64,000 nt of DNA from Smallanthus sonchifolius (GCA_023525975.1 CM042043.1:32374001-32438000); one strand, 5' to 3'; positions 45,244-57,900 are shown, counted from the first letter of the stretch. Notes: a model not told the origin generated them from the letters alone. Numbers and translations: made by a program.

Positions 45244-47788
45244 TGTCACACCCTAACCGACGGCGAAAACGTCGGGGCGGGACATGTAGACTGTTCATGA
45301 GCTCAAGGTTGACTAAATTGTAATATATTAAATCCATTTCCATTCAAACAAACATGAATCATTTCCAAAGTACATAAATGAAATACAATTTTTTTGAATT
45401 AAAATTAACTATGTCCAAAGCCTATGTGTAGCATGTCTTGATCAAACTCATATGATAGCACCTGAAACATGAATAAAATAAGGTCAACTAAAAAGTTGGT
45501 TAGCATACACATGTTTGTATATAGGTAGCATATAGTTTGTAAATAAACAAATCCTTACAAATCATGATAAAATAAGGCATTTATGGGGAGCCGCTATTGT
45601 GTAACCAAGTACAATCAAACCTTTGTAACTAGCATGCAAAATTGTGTTGTTGGTAACAATCACCCTACCTGGGTGAGTTTGTCAGACTCAATAGATCTAT
45701 CATTGTTTACCGTCGGCTTGAATAGTTAATGATTGCACATAATCGCATACAAAAGTTAGCACAACTAGCGCTCGGGCATAAAGCTCAAATTGCACACATG
45801 AATATAAAGGGGATTTGTATTTGTGTAGTCTGTGTAAATGTAAACAATAGTGTTGTATATTGTTCATGTTCCACCCCAAAAAGTGTAAAAGAGTAAAAGG
45901 GGCTATGTAATACTCACTTGGTTTGAAGGCGTAGCTAACACGAAATACTAGGTGGAAATGAGATCCTTGTAATGCACAACGTTAACCTAGTGTGGAATGT
46001 ATATAGGATTAATAGTATGCTCAATATTCTATGTTTAAGTCTAGGATTGAATTGGTTGTGTGTATAAAGCTTATGGTTTGTACTTGAATGGTGTTGTATA
46101 AAATGAAAGATTTGGAATGAATACTTTGAGAACATTTTGATTAGGGTTTGAGTTTGAATAACTAAATAAATTAAATAATTATTATTTATTTATTAAGTTA
46201 TAAAAATAATGTAGGTAATAGGTTTAGTTAAGTATAACCTAAGTAAACAATTTTTGTTTAAATATAAATTAAATAAATAATCGTTACTTTATTTATTTAT
46301 TTATAAAAATATGTAACTTAGTCATTTAGTTATAAAGATGTACCGAGCGTTTTAGATTAAGAAATAACTTTTGTTAATCTATTTTTATAAATATGTATAA
46401 ATATAATTTTGTAGATTTAAATGAATAAGTTTTTGAAATAGGAATTTGATCCTTTTTAAATAAGGTCAATATAAATCTTTATTAATTATTTTTATTTGAA
46501 AATTCATTTGGAATGTTTATTGGTTTTAAAATATAAATTTTAGTATTCTGCCAAGATTTTCTCACACACACGACCGTGCCTGGGACAAGGCACGATCGTT
46601 CTAGGACCACGGGCGCGACCGTGCTAATCAGGGCGCGACCGTGTTGATCAAACAGAAGACATAACAAGGCTGCTCACTAGGCACGACCGTGTCTAGGGTT
46701 CTGATAGCACGACCAGGTCTAGCCAAGAGGCACGACCAGGTCTGAGGGTGGGGCACGACCGCGCTGCGATTGGCACGACCGTGTCTCATGAAGCACGACC
46801 GCGCTAGAAGACTAGCGCGATCGTGTCTGATCCAAAACATAGACGAATTGTCTAATTCTTATGATATCAATACTGGAAATCTTAGGGCTTTCATCCATTA
46901 GGTGATTACGAGTCTATTGGTATAGTTTAATTGCATTTAAAACATGTCCATAGTAGGATTTGATTAAACCGTTTTAGAATGAACCCTATATTTGGGTTCA
47001 TGTTAAATTTGTTATTGTAAGCCTAATTTATGTTGGGGCTTTTGATCTATAGACTAAAACTAAGATGTAGGAGGTTTCAATTACCCGAAAAGATTATTAA
47101 TCGATAGCGTATGGTAGAAACGAGTTCTGGCGACGACGGGTTTGATCTCCGACGCTCTCTGCTTCAACTCCGGCTAACTCAATGTGTTCTGAAGCTTTAG
47201 GGAGGATCGAATGATGTGTTTGTGTGTTTGTTTGAGAGGATTGCAATAAAAACGATGGAATCGATGGTCACATGGAGGATATAGATAGTTTAGGAGAGGG
47301 ATCGACCAAAATGGGTTTATTTGTTATAATTAAAATGATTAAACTCTTAATTGGGTCTGTTAATACGAGAAAGAGTTACGAAATCGAATGGTCTTGCGAT
47401 TAAAGGCTGCATTTACGTTTCAACTGATGTGAGACGCGACCGTGCCAAGCTGAGGCACGACCGTGCCAGACAATAGGCGCGACTGTGCCAGACGAGGCAC
47501 GACCGTGCCTACTAGGGTTTCTGGTTATTTACAAAATCAGTCCTTGCAACTTCAGCTTTGACAGAATTAGCCTGGTTAGGATTTAACAGCACACCTAACG
47601 GGATTACTAACTGGATTAACTCTAGGAGGTGTTACCACATGATTATGAGTTCTAAATCTTTGAATTGAATACGATCGGCTAACGATTAATGAAGTGTAGG
47701 TTTGAACAAGTATATGTTTTAATGTCGTGTTGTTATTTTATTAGTTAAAATAAATTTAAAATAGGGTCAGAAAATCAGAAATGTTACA
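45244..47788 (-). mobile_element. Solo LTR I (2545 bp) inside H
   Basis: TGTCACACCCTAACCG to CAGAAATGTTACA, flanked by GATAC (45239-45243 and 47789-47793), no internal sequence. Same family as LTRs B, C and E, opposite orientation to H. It holds palindrome array 2 at 46565-46830 and array 1 at about 47430-47512, both in reverse sense. Confidence 0.93.
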
Positions 47789-47793
47789 GATAC
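47789..47793. repeat. Target site duplication of I (right)
   Basis: GATAC, the partner of 45239-45243. Confidence 0.93.
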
Positions 47794-50786
47794 ACCTCAA
47801 AGCTCCTAGCGACAGTCTAATTACGGTTTATGGGGATTGGAATTGCACGATGCCGAACATCATCTCGATGATCAAGGCCGAAAGATACATGAGACGCGGT
47901 TGCGAAACTTATTTGGCATATGTTATTGATGATAGAATGAAAATGAATGAACTTAAGAATGTACCCATGGTGTGCAACTTTCCAGAAGTATTCCCTGAGG
48001 ATCTACCTGGGTTACCACCCGATCAGGAAATAGAATTTCAGATTGACTTATTGCCAGGAGCTGAGCCCGTTGCCAAAGCCCCCTACCGATTGGCTCCATC
48101 AGAAATGAAAGAATTGATGTCTCAACTAGAGGAACTAACAGAAAAAGGATTTATTAGACCGAGCATCTCACCGTGGGGCACTCCGGTACTATTTGTAAAG
48201 AAGAAGGACGACAGCATGCGCATGTGCATTGACTACCGTGAGTTAAACAAGAGGACAGTAAAGAACAAATACCCACTGCCTAGAATAGACGACCTTTTTG
48301 ATCAACTGCAAGGTGCAAGTTGGTTTTCAAAGATCGATCTTAGGTCGGGTTACCATCAGTTGAAAGTAAGAGAAGAAGACGTACCAAAGACCGCGTTTCG
48401 CACACGTTATGGGCATTATGAGTTTCTCGTGATGTCCTTCGGATTGACCAACGCACCAGCAGCGTTTATGGATTTGATGAATAGAGTATGTCGACCCATG
48501 TTGGATCGATCAGTGATAGTTTTATAGACGACATACTGGTATATTCGAAAAGCGAGGGTGATCACCACTGTCACCTAAGGGAGGTTCTGGAGGTGCTAAA
48601 GCAGGAAAAGTTGTACGCAAAATTCTCCAAATGCGCGTTCTGGCTTAGGGAAGTCCAATTCCTAGGTCATGTAATAAACCCAAACGAAATCATGGTGGAT
48701 CCTGCAAAGATCGAGACAGTAAAGGAATGGAACGTCCCAAAGACACCAACAGAGATACGAAGTTTTCTGGGTTTGGCAGGCTACTATCGAAGGTTCATTC
48801 GAGATTTTTCAAGAATAGCCTTGCCACTAACTAAGTTGACACGGAAGGAAGTGAAGTATGAATGGGGTCAAACCCAAAATAACGCCTTTGAAGAACTTTA
48901 GGCACGATTAACCCAAGCTCCAGTCTTGACTCTACCTGAGGGAAATGAAGACTTGGTAGTCTATTCTGACGCTTCGGGGCAGGGTTTGGGGTGCGTGCTT
49001 ATGCAACGAGGAAAGGTAATTGCTTACGCCTCGCGGAAACTAAAGATTCATGAGGCTAACTACCCAACACACGATCTAGAGTTAGCAGCAGTAGTTTTCG
49101 CATTGAAAATATGGAGGCACTATCTGTATGGAGTCAAATGCACCATTTACTCAGATCACAAAAGCCTGAAGTACTTTTTCGAGCAAAAGGAATTAAACAT
49201 GAGACAAAGGAGGTGGTTAGAGCTACTGAAGGACTATGACTGTGAGATATTGTACCATCCAGGCAAGGCAAACGTGGTGGCTGACGCTTTAAGTAGAAGG
49301 GAAGAATCGACACCTATCCGGATCAAAGCGTGTCAGCTGATTATAACGCCAGATTTGATGAGTGAAATATCAAAGGCACAAGATAAAGCACTATCAGAAA
49401 GAAATATAAAACGGGAAAGAATAGTAGGACAACAAGGGAATTTAGATGCAAATGCATACGGTATACGAACTAGGTTTGGCCGGATGTGGATACCTAAGAT
49501 TGGCGAGCTTAGAGCCAAAATACTCGATGAGGCCCATAAGTCTCGTTATTCTATCCACCCCGGGATAAAAAAAATGTATCAAGACTTGAAGAAAGAGTAC
49601 TGGTGGCCGGGCATGAAGAATGATGTGACTGAGTACGTGAACAAGTGCTTGACGTGTTCACTAGTTAAGGCCGAGCACCAGAAACCATGCGGTAAAATGC
49701 AACCCTTACCAATACCGGAATGGAAGTGCGAGGAGATCACGATGGACTACATTACCAAGCTACCGCGAACAGCTAAAGGTAATGATACCATTTGGGTGAT
49801 CGTCGACCGCTTGACGAAAAGTGCTCACTTTTTGCCAATACGTGAGACTTCTTCGTTAGAAAGACTAGCAGAAATATTTATCAAAGAGGTTGTGAGTAGA
49901 CATGGTATGCCGCTGTCGATTGTGTCCGACAGGGATACTAGATTCACGTCAAGGTTTTGGAAGAAATTCAATGAAGCAATGGGCACTAGACTGAACATCA
50001 GCACCGCTTACCACCCCCAAACCGATGGACAATCGGAAAGGACCATTCAGACCTTAGAGGACATGCTCCGGGCCTGTATCATTGACTTCGGTGGGAGTTG
50101 GGACAGCCATCTACCATTGGCAGAATTTTCATATAACAACAGCTATCACTCGACTATTGGCATGCCGCCATTTGAAATGTTGTATGGGAGGAAATGTAGG
50201 ACCCCAGTTTGTTGGGGGGGGAATTGGACAAAAGGATTTTGCAAGTCTCGAGGTGGTCAAAGCTACTTTCGAGAAATTTGATCAAATCAAGGCTCGAATG
50301 AAAGCTACAAAAGACAGACAGAAATCATATGCGGATAAGAGACGAAGAGATTTAGTGTTTCAAGTGGGGGACATGGTACTGTTAAAGGTATCACCATGGA
50401 AAGGAATCATCCGATTCAGAAGACGTGGCAAACTAAGTTCAAGGTTTGTCGGACCTTTCAAGATTTTAGCGAGAGTGGGCCAAGTTGCTTACAGACTCGA
50501 CCTACCTGTTGAGCTTAGTGTAATACACCCTACGTTCCATGTGTCATACTTACGCAAGTGCCTAGCAGACGACACATCTCACATACCTTACTACAAGATC
50601 GAAGTGGATGACAGACTATATTTTGTGGAGGAACCGATAGCCATTATTGACCGAGCTGAGAAACGACTACGCAATAAGTCGATTCCTTTAGTCAAAGTAC
50701 AATGGAAGCACAGAAAAGGGTCAGAAGCTACATGGGAAAAAGAGGACGAGATGAGGGGACTATACCCTAAATTGTTTAACGTATAA
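47794..50786 (+). pseudogene. Element H pol: RT, RNase H, integrase, chromodomain
   Basis: Continues protease across I. RT: MRMCIDYRELNK, KIDLRSGYHQ, MSFGLTNAPAAF, then a one-base deletion near 48523 just before the catalytic FIDDILVYSK. RNase H: VVYSDASGQGLG, HDLELAAVVFALKIW, HPGKANVVADALSRR. Integrase: YWWPGMKNDV, CLTCSLVKAEHQ, TMDYITKLP, VSDRDTRFTSRFW, HPQTDGQSERTIQTLEDML. A run of eight G (50214-50221) carries a second frameshift. Chromodomain near the end: LVKVQWKHRKGSEATWEKED, stop at about 50784. One extra stop is at 48899. Few lesions, so among the more intact pol genes here. Confidence 0.9.
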
Positions 50787-50825
50787 GCGGTTTTGAGGAC
50801 GAAACCTCTTTAAGGAGGGTAGACT
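50787..50825 (+). promoter_or_regulatory. 3' untranslated segment and polypurine tract of H
   Basis: TTTTGAGGACGAAACCTC followed by purine-rich AAGGAGGGTAGA up to the 3' LTR start TGTAACATCCCG at 50826. Confidence 0.7.
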
Positions 50826-51341
50826 TGTAACATCCCGAAAATAGTAAATAAGTAATTAATAATGCGATAGAGATTTAATCGTCAAAAATGAAAGAAAAAC
50901 GGATGGACTTGGGCTCGGCTCCAACGGGCCGAGCGAAGCCCGGGTATATAAAGGCCAAGACAGCCTTGAAGCTCTCATTTTTCACCAACACTTGCAAGCT
51001 AGAGAGAGAAAGGAGAGTCGGGTCTAGAGAGAGAAAGTTTACGGATCGACACGAAATTGAAGGAGCACGTTACTACTGAACTCATGAGCAAAACCTCCGA
51101 ATCAGAATCATAATCCCGGTAACGATTCGACCATAATCTGAGTTTTTGTTTGTTTTGGGGTTTCTCGGGTTTTAGCTAAATAGGAGACGTTTTTATGGAT
51201 GAAACTTGAAAATAAGCTTAGAACTAGCATCTAGAGTGAAAACCGCACCTTTTGATCAAAGAAAATTGTAAGATTAGCATGATCGGATTAACATGCAAGA
51301 ATTGCGGACTTGTCAAGGAAACAGGTGCTGCGTACTTATCA
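50826..51341 (+). repeat. Element H 3' LTR, truncated (first 516 bp)
   Basis: Matches the first part of the 5' LTR with few changes, including the promoter, and stops after GCGTACTTATCA, in the spacer of palindrome unit 1. The next base is already copia F protease (minus strand). Confidence 0.9.
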
Positions 51342-54300
51342 TGAGATTGAAGTCCAATTCTTTAACATAGTTTACTCTTTCAAAACTCATTCTTTCATTG
51401 GACATAGTTCCTTGTCCAGTAATAGACCCTCCCGTTGAATCACTCCCAAAGGCAACAAATCCTCCATTGAAGTGTCTGAAGTTGGAGAGGGTGGATCTGT
51501 TGCATGTCATGTGCCTGGAATAACCACTGTCTACAACCTAGGTGTTATTCTTGTGACCTGGCTTTCCCTGCACATGAGAGAGGTCTAGTTAGTGGGAGGA
51601 ACCCAAGAACTTGCAAACTTGGATAAGTATTTCGTTGGATCAGCAGCATCAGTAGTTTTGCATTCAATAGAGCCAATGATAAAGCTTTGAGGAATAGAAG
51701 CTGGGATCTTGGCTTTCCATTGCTGATTAGGTGGTTTGCCAGATTTCTTTGCTCTATCAGCAGCTGATGTTTCTTTGGCTGCTGACAGATTTGCTTGATC
51801 AGCAGCAGATTTTGCTACCGAGGGCTTTGACTTATCAGCATCAGATTTTGTTGCTACTGATGGTTTTGCTTGAGCAGCAACAGGCTTCTTTGGTTTCTTG
51901 GGCTTTATCTGATCAGCAGCATTTGTGCTGGCTGCTAATGGTTTAACACCAGATACATGCCTATCCTTCTTTACCTTGCTGATAGACTTTTGTTTAAGAG
52001 GGGCTTGATAAAGTATCTAATTGAAAGGATTAAATATACAATTTACAGCAGAGTGGTTTGATTCACCGCAGATGATGCAAGATTATTGAGGTTTTGGTAG
52101 ATGCTTCCTTGGTGGGGATAGAGAGTTTTTGAACTGAGTTTCTTTGACTTCAAAGCTTCTTACCTTTTTTTTCTTGTTTGCTTTCTCAAAAGCATGTTAC
52201 TTTAGGTTTCTTTGTTTCTGAAGGTAGTAGAAGCAGGTGCTGGCAGTATGGTTGTATTTGCCACACACAAAGCATGATTTAGCCAATTAGTCCATGTGAA
52301 AGTACACATAGTCCTTTCTTTTGAACAAGTCTTTGAAGTTCTAGGGGTGAGCTTTGTTGTGCTCAAAATGTCTTTTGAACATATGGAGCTCTCTCTCCAG
52401 GCGCATGACATATGTCAAACACCTTCCCTTGTTGGATTGATTTGGATTGAGCCTTTGGGTTGGTGGAAGTTGAAGACTGTCCCTTTTCAACAGTTAGCTT
52501 TTTTCCTTGGGGAGGATAACTGATTTTGATTTGTTTAGTGAGTTGAGATACTGGTACTGTTTTTGAAGGGATGAAAGGGCTTGGATTGTTGGCTTTAATA
52601 GCTTCATAGGTAGGTGGTGATGGAGTTGTATTAGTTTCAATGGATTCTGAGCATGTTGACTCAAACTCGGATGAAGTAGTGCATTCTTGCACAAGGGTTT
52701 CTTGGACAACAGGGTCAAGATTTCGGTTGGCCATATCAAGGTTGGAAAGATTGAAACTTGGTTCATGAATGGCTACATAGTCAGCAAGTGGAGGAACAAC
52801 ATTGTAGGGTTATTCAGCTTGGAATCCAAGACCAGCAGTTACCTTTTCATGAATTTGAGCATCCAAAAGTCTTTGCAGCTTTTTGGATGCAAACTCATAT
52901 TTTTCTACATGGACCTTTTGGTCTGCTAATTCAGCCCTTGTAGCTTTTAACTTAACCAGAAGATCATCAATTTGAGTTTCAAGGTTTGTTTGTTCTTGTT
53001 TTAATGATGAAATTTCTTTCTTTAAACAATCAATCTTTTCCTTGTAACTGTTTTCAACCTTTTTAAATTCAGATTTCATTTGGTGAAATTCTTCATTTTG
53101 ATCTATGAGATTCTGGTTATGTTTCCTGTATCCAAGGACCTTATCAATACAAGCTTGAGTACAAAGATTTTCATATACCTGAGGTGGTACCTCTGATGTG
53201 TCTGCCATGAGTGCTTGATTGTTGGCAGGAAGATCCTCATACTGGAAGCTCCAGTCAAAGTCAACAGTTCCAACAGCTGCACAAGCTGCAGTTTGTGCAG
53301 GAAGAGTGGCCTGTTGCTGTTGTTGCTGTCTTGGCTGAGCTTGGTGAGCTTGTCTGGTCTGAGCAGCAGCTGGGTTTGCCTTTGGTGACTTACATTCTCT
53401 GGCAAAATGACCAAGTTGGTTACAGTTGTAACACCTCAATTTGCTTTTGTCCAAGCCAACCCTGGTATTGGGGTTGTTGCTTGGAACAAGTCTTCCTGTT
53501 CTTGAGTAGAACCTTTTTGCTCTTAGAGAGAGCATGGAATATGAGTGCTGTATATCCATTTCTTGTCGATCATCTGGATGAAAAAATTCCAGATCTTCCT
53601 TGATAAAGGACATGTTGCTTGAGTTTTTAGAGACAAAAGAAGTAGAGGTTGATGTTTGAGGTGGGGCTTCAAGAAGAAATGGTGAGTTGTTTGATTAAGA
53701 GGTTAGAGTTTGGGGATGAGTGACAATGGGAGGGTAGTAGTTGCTAGAACTGGGAGCTGAGTGGTCAGAGTGAAGTGCAGAGGAAGTGGTGGTGGATGAT
53801 GATGCTGTTGAGTAACTTGAGCTTCTCTCTTTGGCTTGAATCATTTATAATTCATACGTCTTCAGCATGCCAAACAGCTCAGTCATTTGCAGGGTCTTTA
53901 AATTTTCAGTTCTTCTTATTGACACCATGTAAAGTGTCCAGCAGCTGGGTAGAGACCTGATGAACTTCTTGAGAATGTCTTCATCCTCCAGGTTCACTTT
54001 TGAGCATTGTAGCTCTCCCACAAGATAGGTGTACCTATTATACAACACAGTAAGAGACTCACCTTCCTTACAGACAAAGTTCTCATATTGTTGCTTCAGA
54101 ATGTCTCTTCTGTTTTCTTTCACTTCTTCTGAACCAGCAAACATCTTCTCAAGAGCCTCCTATAGCTCCTTGGCAGTCTTGTATCCTCTGAAGTTGTGAA
54201 ATACGTCATTTGGTAAGCACATCTGAATGGCTCCCAAGGCTTTGAAGTCTACCTCCATCTTCTTGATGTCTTCATCTGAATACTTTGAAGGTTCTTTGGG

Positions 54301-54498
54301 GACTGATGGACCTCCGGAATCAGCAGAGGCCACCATGGGTACATATGGTCCATATTTAATGGATCTCCACATCCCATATTTCTGATAGCAGAAGAAACTT
54401 TCCATCCTGTTCTTCCACATATCATAGTCTTCTCTAGACACCAGTCCTGTTGGTCTGTTGATGCTTCCAATATCTTCAAAACCATTGTTTTGTGCCAT
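51342..54498 (-). pseudogene. Element F gag-protease
   Basis: Starts at the ATG at 54498-54496, about 100 bases inside the primer site. The Gag core has REDYDMWKNRMESFF and FKALGAIQMCLPND, then ILKQQYENFVCKEGESL. A zinc knuckle CYNCNQLGHFAREC (53433-53392) is followed by a Gln-run, a Tyr/Gln segment and a long coiled coil (about 53120-52830, rich in KK, LKQE, LETQI). The protease/pre-integrase end reads MTCNRSTLSNF and GGFVAFGSDSTGGSITG (51510-51342). It is split by several stops and frameshifts. The next expected domain, integrase, is missing: sequence jumps at 51341/51342 into the truncated 3' LTR of H. Confidence 0.82.
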
Positions 54499-54597
54499 TT
54501 TGGATTTGTGATATAGGGTGTCCTAGCAGAGAGATATTACTGAATAGAATAAGAGTGTGATTAAACAAGTGTGAGTTTGTTTAATCTGAGAGCCAAA

Positions 54598-54609
54598 GCT
54601 CTGGTACCA
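54598..54609 (-). promoter_or_regulatory. Primer binding site of F
   Basis: The minus strand reads TGGTACCAGAGC two bases inside the LTR edge, one base different from the initiator-Met site of the gypsy elements. Confidence 0.75.
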
Positions 54610-54611
54610 CT

Positions 54612-55462
54612 TGTAGGATCGGTGAATACAAGATGGTTATATTCTAGTTGAGATTGGCGGAAACAATCACAACTAAGCAATGTAAACAATTAAACACAAA
54701 GAGTACGGATAAATGCAATTTGTATTAAGTTTCAATGGTTACAAGATTACAGAGAAAACTCTAAGAAAGCACACTTGTACAATGAATGAATACAATACTT
54801 ATATAGTAACTTAGAATCAAGACAAACCCTTGATTCTAAGGATCAGATCCAACATAAGCCGTTGATCTTGTATAGAAGCTACACTACATGTAAAGACAAC
54901 AAATACTACAATGGTTAACTTTACTCAAACGTCTTCTTAGGCATCATTGCTTAAAAACTTGGAAGAAGAGCGTTGTTGTCTTTTATTGTCTGCACCAGTA
55001 ACCATCTTGATGCATGGGATGTGTCAGAATTGCAGCGGAAAGTTATCAGGGGTAAAGTTGCTTTTGCTGTGCCAATCAGCAACAACGATTGATATTCATC
55101 GGATATGGCTATCAGCAACATTGTTGATCATCCACAGCAAGACTCAACTATCCAAAGTTGCTGAAGATTTGCTTATCAGCAGTATTAAGTGTTTGATGTT
55201 GCTGAGAAGCCTATCAGCAGCAACTCTGGTCTTCAGCAAATAAGGCTGTCCGCAGCAGAAATATTCATCAGTAGGAGAACAACTATCCGCAACAAACAAG
55301 CTTATCCGTAGCAGCTTGTTGGTCAGCAGGAAAACTGTGGAGTCCAAAGCAGTTGTACTTAGAGAATTTTGTAGCCATCAGTCTTTATTTCTGTAGATGA
55401 TGATCCTGGTTTGTCACACGCCTCACAGTAAAACCCTGTTAGTGGATTTTGGGGGTGTGACA
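54612..55462 (-). repeat. Element F 5' LTR (851 bp)
   Basis: On minus it starts TGTCACACCCCCAAAATCC and ends CACCGATCCTACA next to the primer site. The half at about 55060-55330 is full of CAGCAGCAA/TTGCTG words, including CAACATTGTTG palindromes. Beyond 55462 the RT of element J continues, so F is inserted in J. Confidence 0.8.
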
Positions 55463-57045
55463 GGACGGATCTAATGTGGGAGGTTCATGAGGTGCTATGA
55501 GAGTTGACGCCTCCTTACAATCATTCATATTGAACTCTGTAAAAATATCTTTAATGTACTTTGCTTGATAAATGAGAATACCGGCATCATATTGTTCCAC
55601 CCGCAATCCAAGAAAAAACTGCATTTGACCCTTAAGACTCACTTCAAACTTTAGCTTCATGACTTTCTCGAACCCGCAAAATAAATTTTTATTGGTCGAG
55701 CCATATATGATGTCATCAACATACACTTGGACAATCAAGAGATCATAATAAATCTTCTTCAAGAATAACGTGTTGTCGATAGTTCCAAAAATAAAACCAT
55801 TCGTTGCTAGATGAGTTGATAGGGTCTCATACCAGGCACGAGGTGCTTGATGTAAACCATACAAAGCTTTATCAAGTTTGTACACCTGGAAAGGGTGATC
55901 ATGATCTTCAAATCCAGGTGGTTAATTAACATAAACTTCTTCTTTGAAAAGTCCATAAAGAAATGTTGTCTTCACATCCATTTGATAAACTTTGAACTTC
56001 ATCTACAAAGCATAAGCTAGAAATATCCGAATGGCCAGCAACCGGCGTAAAGACATCGTCATAGTCTAAACCCTCTTTTTGATAAAATACTTGGACAACA
56101 AGTCGAGCTTTATTTCGAACAACTATCCCATGATCATGTTTTTTTGTTTCTAAACACCCATTTTGTATCAATCGGGTACTTTCCTTCAGGAAGATCCACA
56201 AGGTACCACACATTCAGCTTCTTGAATTGGAGTAATTTTTCTTGCATTGCTTCGACTCAGTTTTGATCTTGAAGAGAAATTGTATCATTTTTCGGTTCTT
56301 CTTGAGATAAGAAGCATGAATACAAACACACATTAATATTTCTAGACTAACTCTTTGTCTTAACTTCTTCTTCAATTGATCCAATGATGTTCTCAATAGG
56401 ATGAGATGAATGTATTCTAAGAGTTGAAATGTCTTCAACTTGAGCAGATTCTTGCAAGTTTCCATGATTGAGATTAGGGGATTGGTCGATATATTAATCA
56501 ACACTTGGAGAGGTCGGTTGATCAATATCATTAGTAGTAGAAGTAGAATTTTCTAGCTGAATTTCATAAATAACTTGTTTATCATTAGTAACAGGAACCT
56601 GTACTTCATAAACAGAATTATTTACTGAACTTTCAAGAAGACCTTCGTATGTCTGGGTTAAAGAAGTAACAGCATTAGAACATTCATTCTGCATTGTCAC
56701 TTGTTGTGGACCAACCATGAAATCATGTGCAGTTAAATCAAGTTTTGTAGAAAAAGACTCATCAACTGAATTAGATGTACTTGCACCAGAAGAATCACTC
56801 GAGGTTTGTTGATCAAAGGTTTTGAAAATGACATCCGCATCGAAGAACCAATCTGGCCCATTTTGAACATGAGGAGCATTTGACTCTTGACATTCAACAT
56901 AATAAGATTCTTGAACAACTTTTGTTCTCTTGTTGTAGACTCTGAATGCTTTCTGATAAGAATAATATCCAAGAAAGTAGCATTCATCACCCACGACAAC
57001 AAATTTTGGCAACAAATCAGATGTATTAAGAAGAGTGCATGAACA
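55463..57045 (-). pseudogene. Element J: Ty1/copia pol fragment
   Basis: Minus strand: integrase end with ECYFLGY-type FLGYYSYQKAFRVYNKRT and VQESYYVECQESN (57015-56890), an acidic Ser/Asn linker, RT lead-in with several stops (56530-55930), then KALYGLHQAPRAWYETL, VQVYVDDIIYGST and FFLGLRVEQ (55885-55463). It is cut on the left by F and on the right by K. It is distinct in sequence from F RT. Many stops make it the oldest and most decayed layer. Confidence 0.8.
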
Positions 57046-57549
57046 TGTAACATCCCTAAATTTATAAAAACCCGAATAAAAGAACTAGGGGTGGAGACTA
57101 ATAACGCGAAGTAAAAAGGAATAGACGGGTTTGACCTAGGGCCGATGCATGGGCTGCGAGCAAAGGAAGAGAGACCCTCAAGTCAGCTACATCATCATAG
57201 CCTCCCCTGAACTTCACCATTTACACAACTTAGAGAGAGAAAGGGAGAACCGGGTCTAGAGAAAGAAAGTAAAGGAATCAGCTCAAAGGCTCGGGAATCG
57301 TTGTTCTCCATCTCAGGAACGTTTAGCAACAAAGAGGAAACAAAAACAGGTAACATTCATGCTCGAATATGAGTTTTTAGTTAAGAAATGGGTTTTAGGG
57401 TTCTAATGGGTTTTGAATCAAAAGACGACATTTTTACGTATGGAATCAAAGCACGTATCTTGCTTCATGGAAGCTAGATACAAGTTCTAAACGTAAAAAG
57501 ATCAAAGCTTGAATAAAAAACGATGAAGTTGATGAAAATCTGATGCGTC

Positions 57550-57900
57550 GGTCGAAAAGTCAGATGAATGGGCCGAAAACTATTTTCGACCGAAAAGTGT
57601 CTTGGACATCAAAGATTTTGATCAGAACATTTCGGTCGAAAAGTGTCTTGGACATCATAGAATTCTATTAGAACATTTCGGTCGAAAAGTGTCTTGGACA
57701 TCATAGATTTCGGTCAGAAAATTCGGTCGAAAAAGTGATTCGAATCCCAAAGATTTCGGACAAAACATTTTGGTTGAAAAGGGATTTTGGTCAAGGATTT
57801 TTCGAGCAAAAGAATATGAGAATAAAGAACTTTCCAAGTGAATAGTTTTCGATCGAAATAGATTTTGACTAGAATAGATTTCGGGCATAGAGTTTTCGGG
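57550..57900 (+). repeat. Palindromic minisatellite in LTR K (46-bp period)
   Basis: The word TTCGGTCGAAAAGTG recurs at 57585 (TTCGACCGAAAA variant), 57631 and 57677, spacing 46 bp, followed by more degenerate TTTCGG/CGAAAA units to about 57900. The core is TTTTCG-NN-CGAAAA. It occupies the place where LTR H has its 33-bp array. Confidence 0.82.

Larger units (their letters stand above)
41203..51341 (+). mobile_element. Element H: Ty3/gypsy chromovirus with truncated 3' LTR, hosting solo LTR I
   Basis: 5' LTR 41203-43310, initiator-Met primer site, gag-protease, pol with chromodomain, then only 516 bp of a 3' LTR (50826-51341) before copia F sequence returns. Its proteins are similar in order to E but clearly diverged, and gag has three zinc knuckles. 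No right-side target duplication can be found because the right end is deleted. Solo LTR I splits protease from RT without shifting the frame. Confidence 0.9.
23186..55462 (-). mobile_element. Element F: SIRE-like Ty1/copia, minus strand, broken up by C, E and H
   Basis: Right to left: 5' LTR 54612-55462, primer site, gag, protease, [deletion and H insertion], integrase-RT linker 40806-41202, [E insertion], RT-RNase H 28195-26834, a repeat spacer, and a long extra ORF to 23186 where C interrupts it. The order gag-protease-(integrase)-RT-RNase H is the copia order. The ORF after pol places it in the SIRE/Maximus-like group (family knowledge). The 3' LTR lies left of the window. Confidence 0.85.

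Noticed and set aside
54947..55345. ORFs on both strands in F LTR
   Set aside because: They lie in the CAGCAGCAA repeat part of the LTR, and the dyad words keep frames open by chance.
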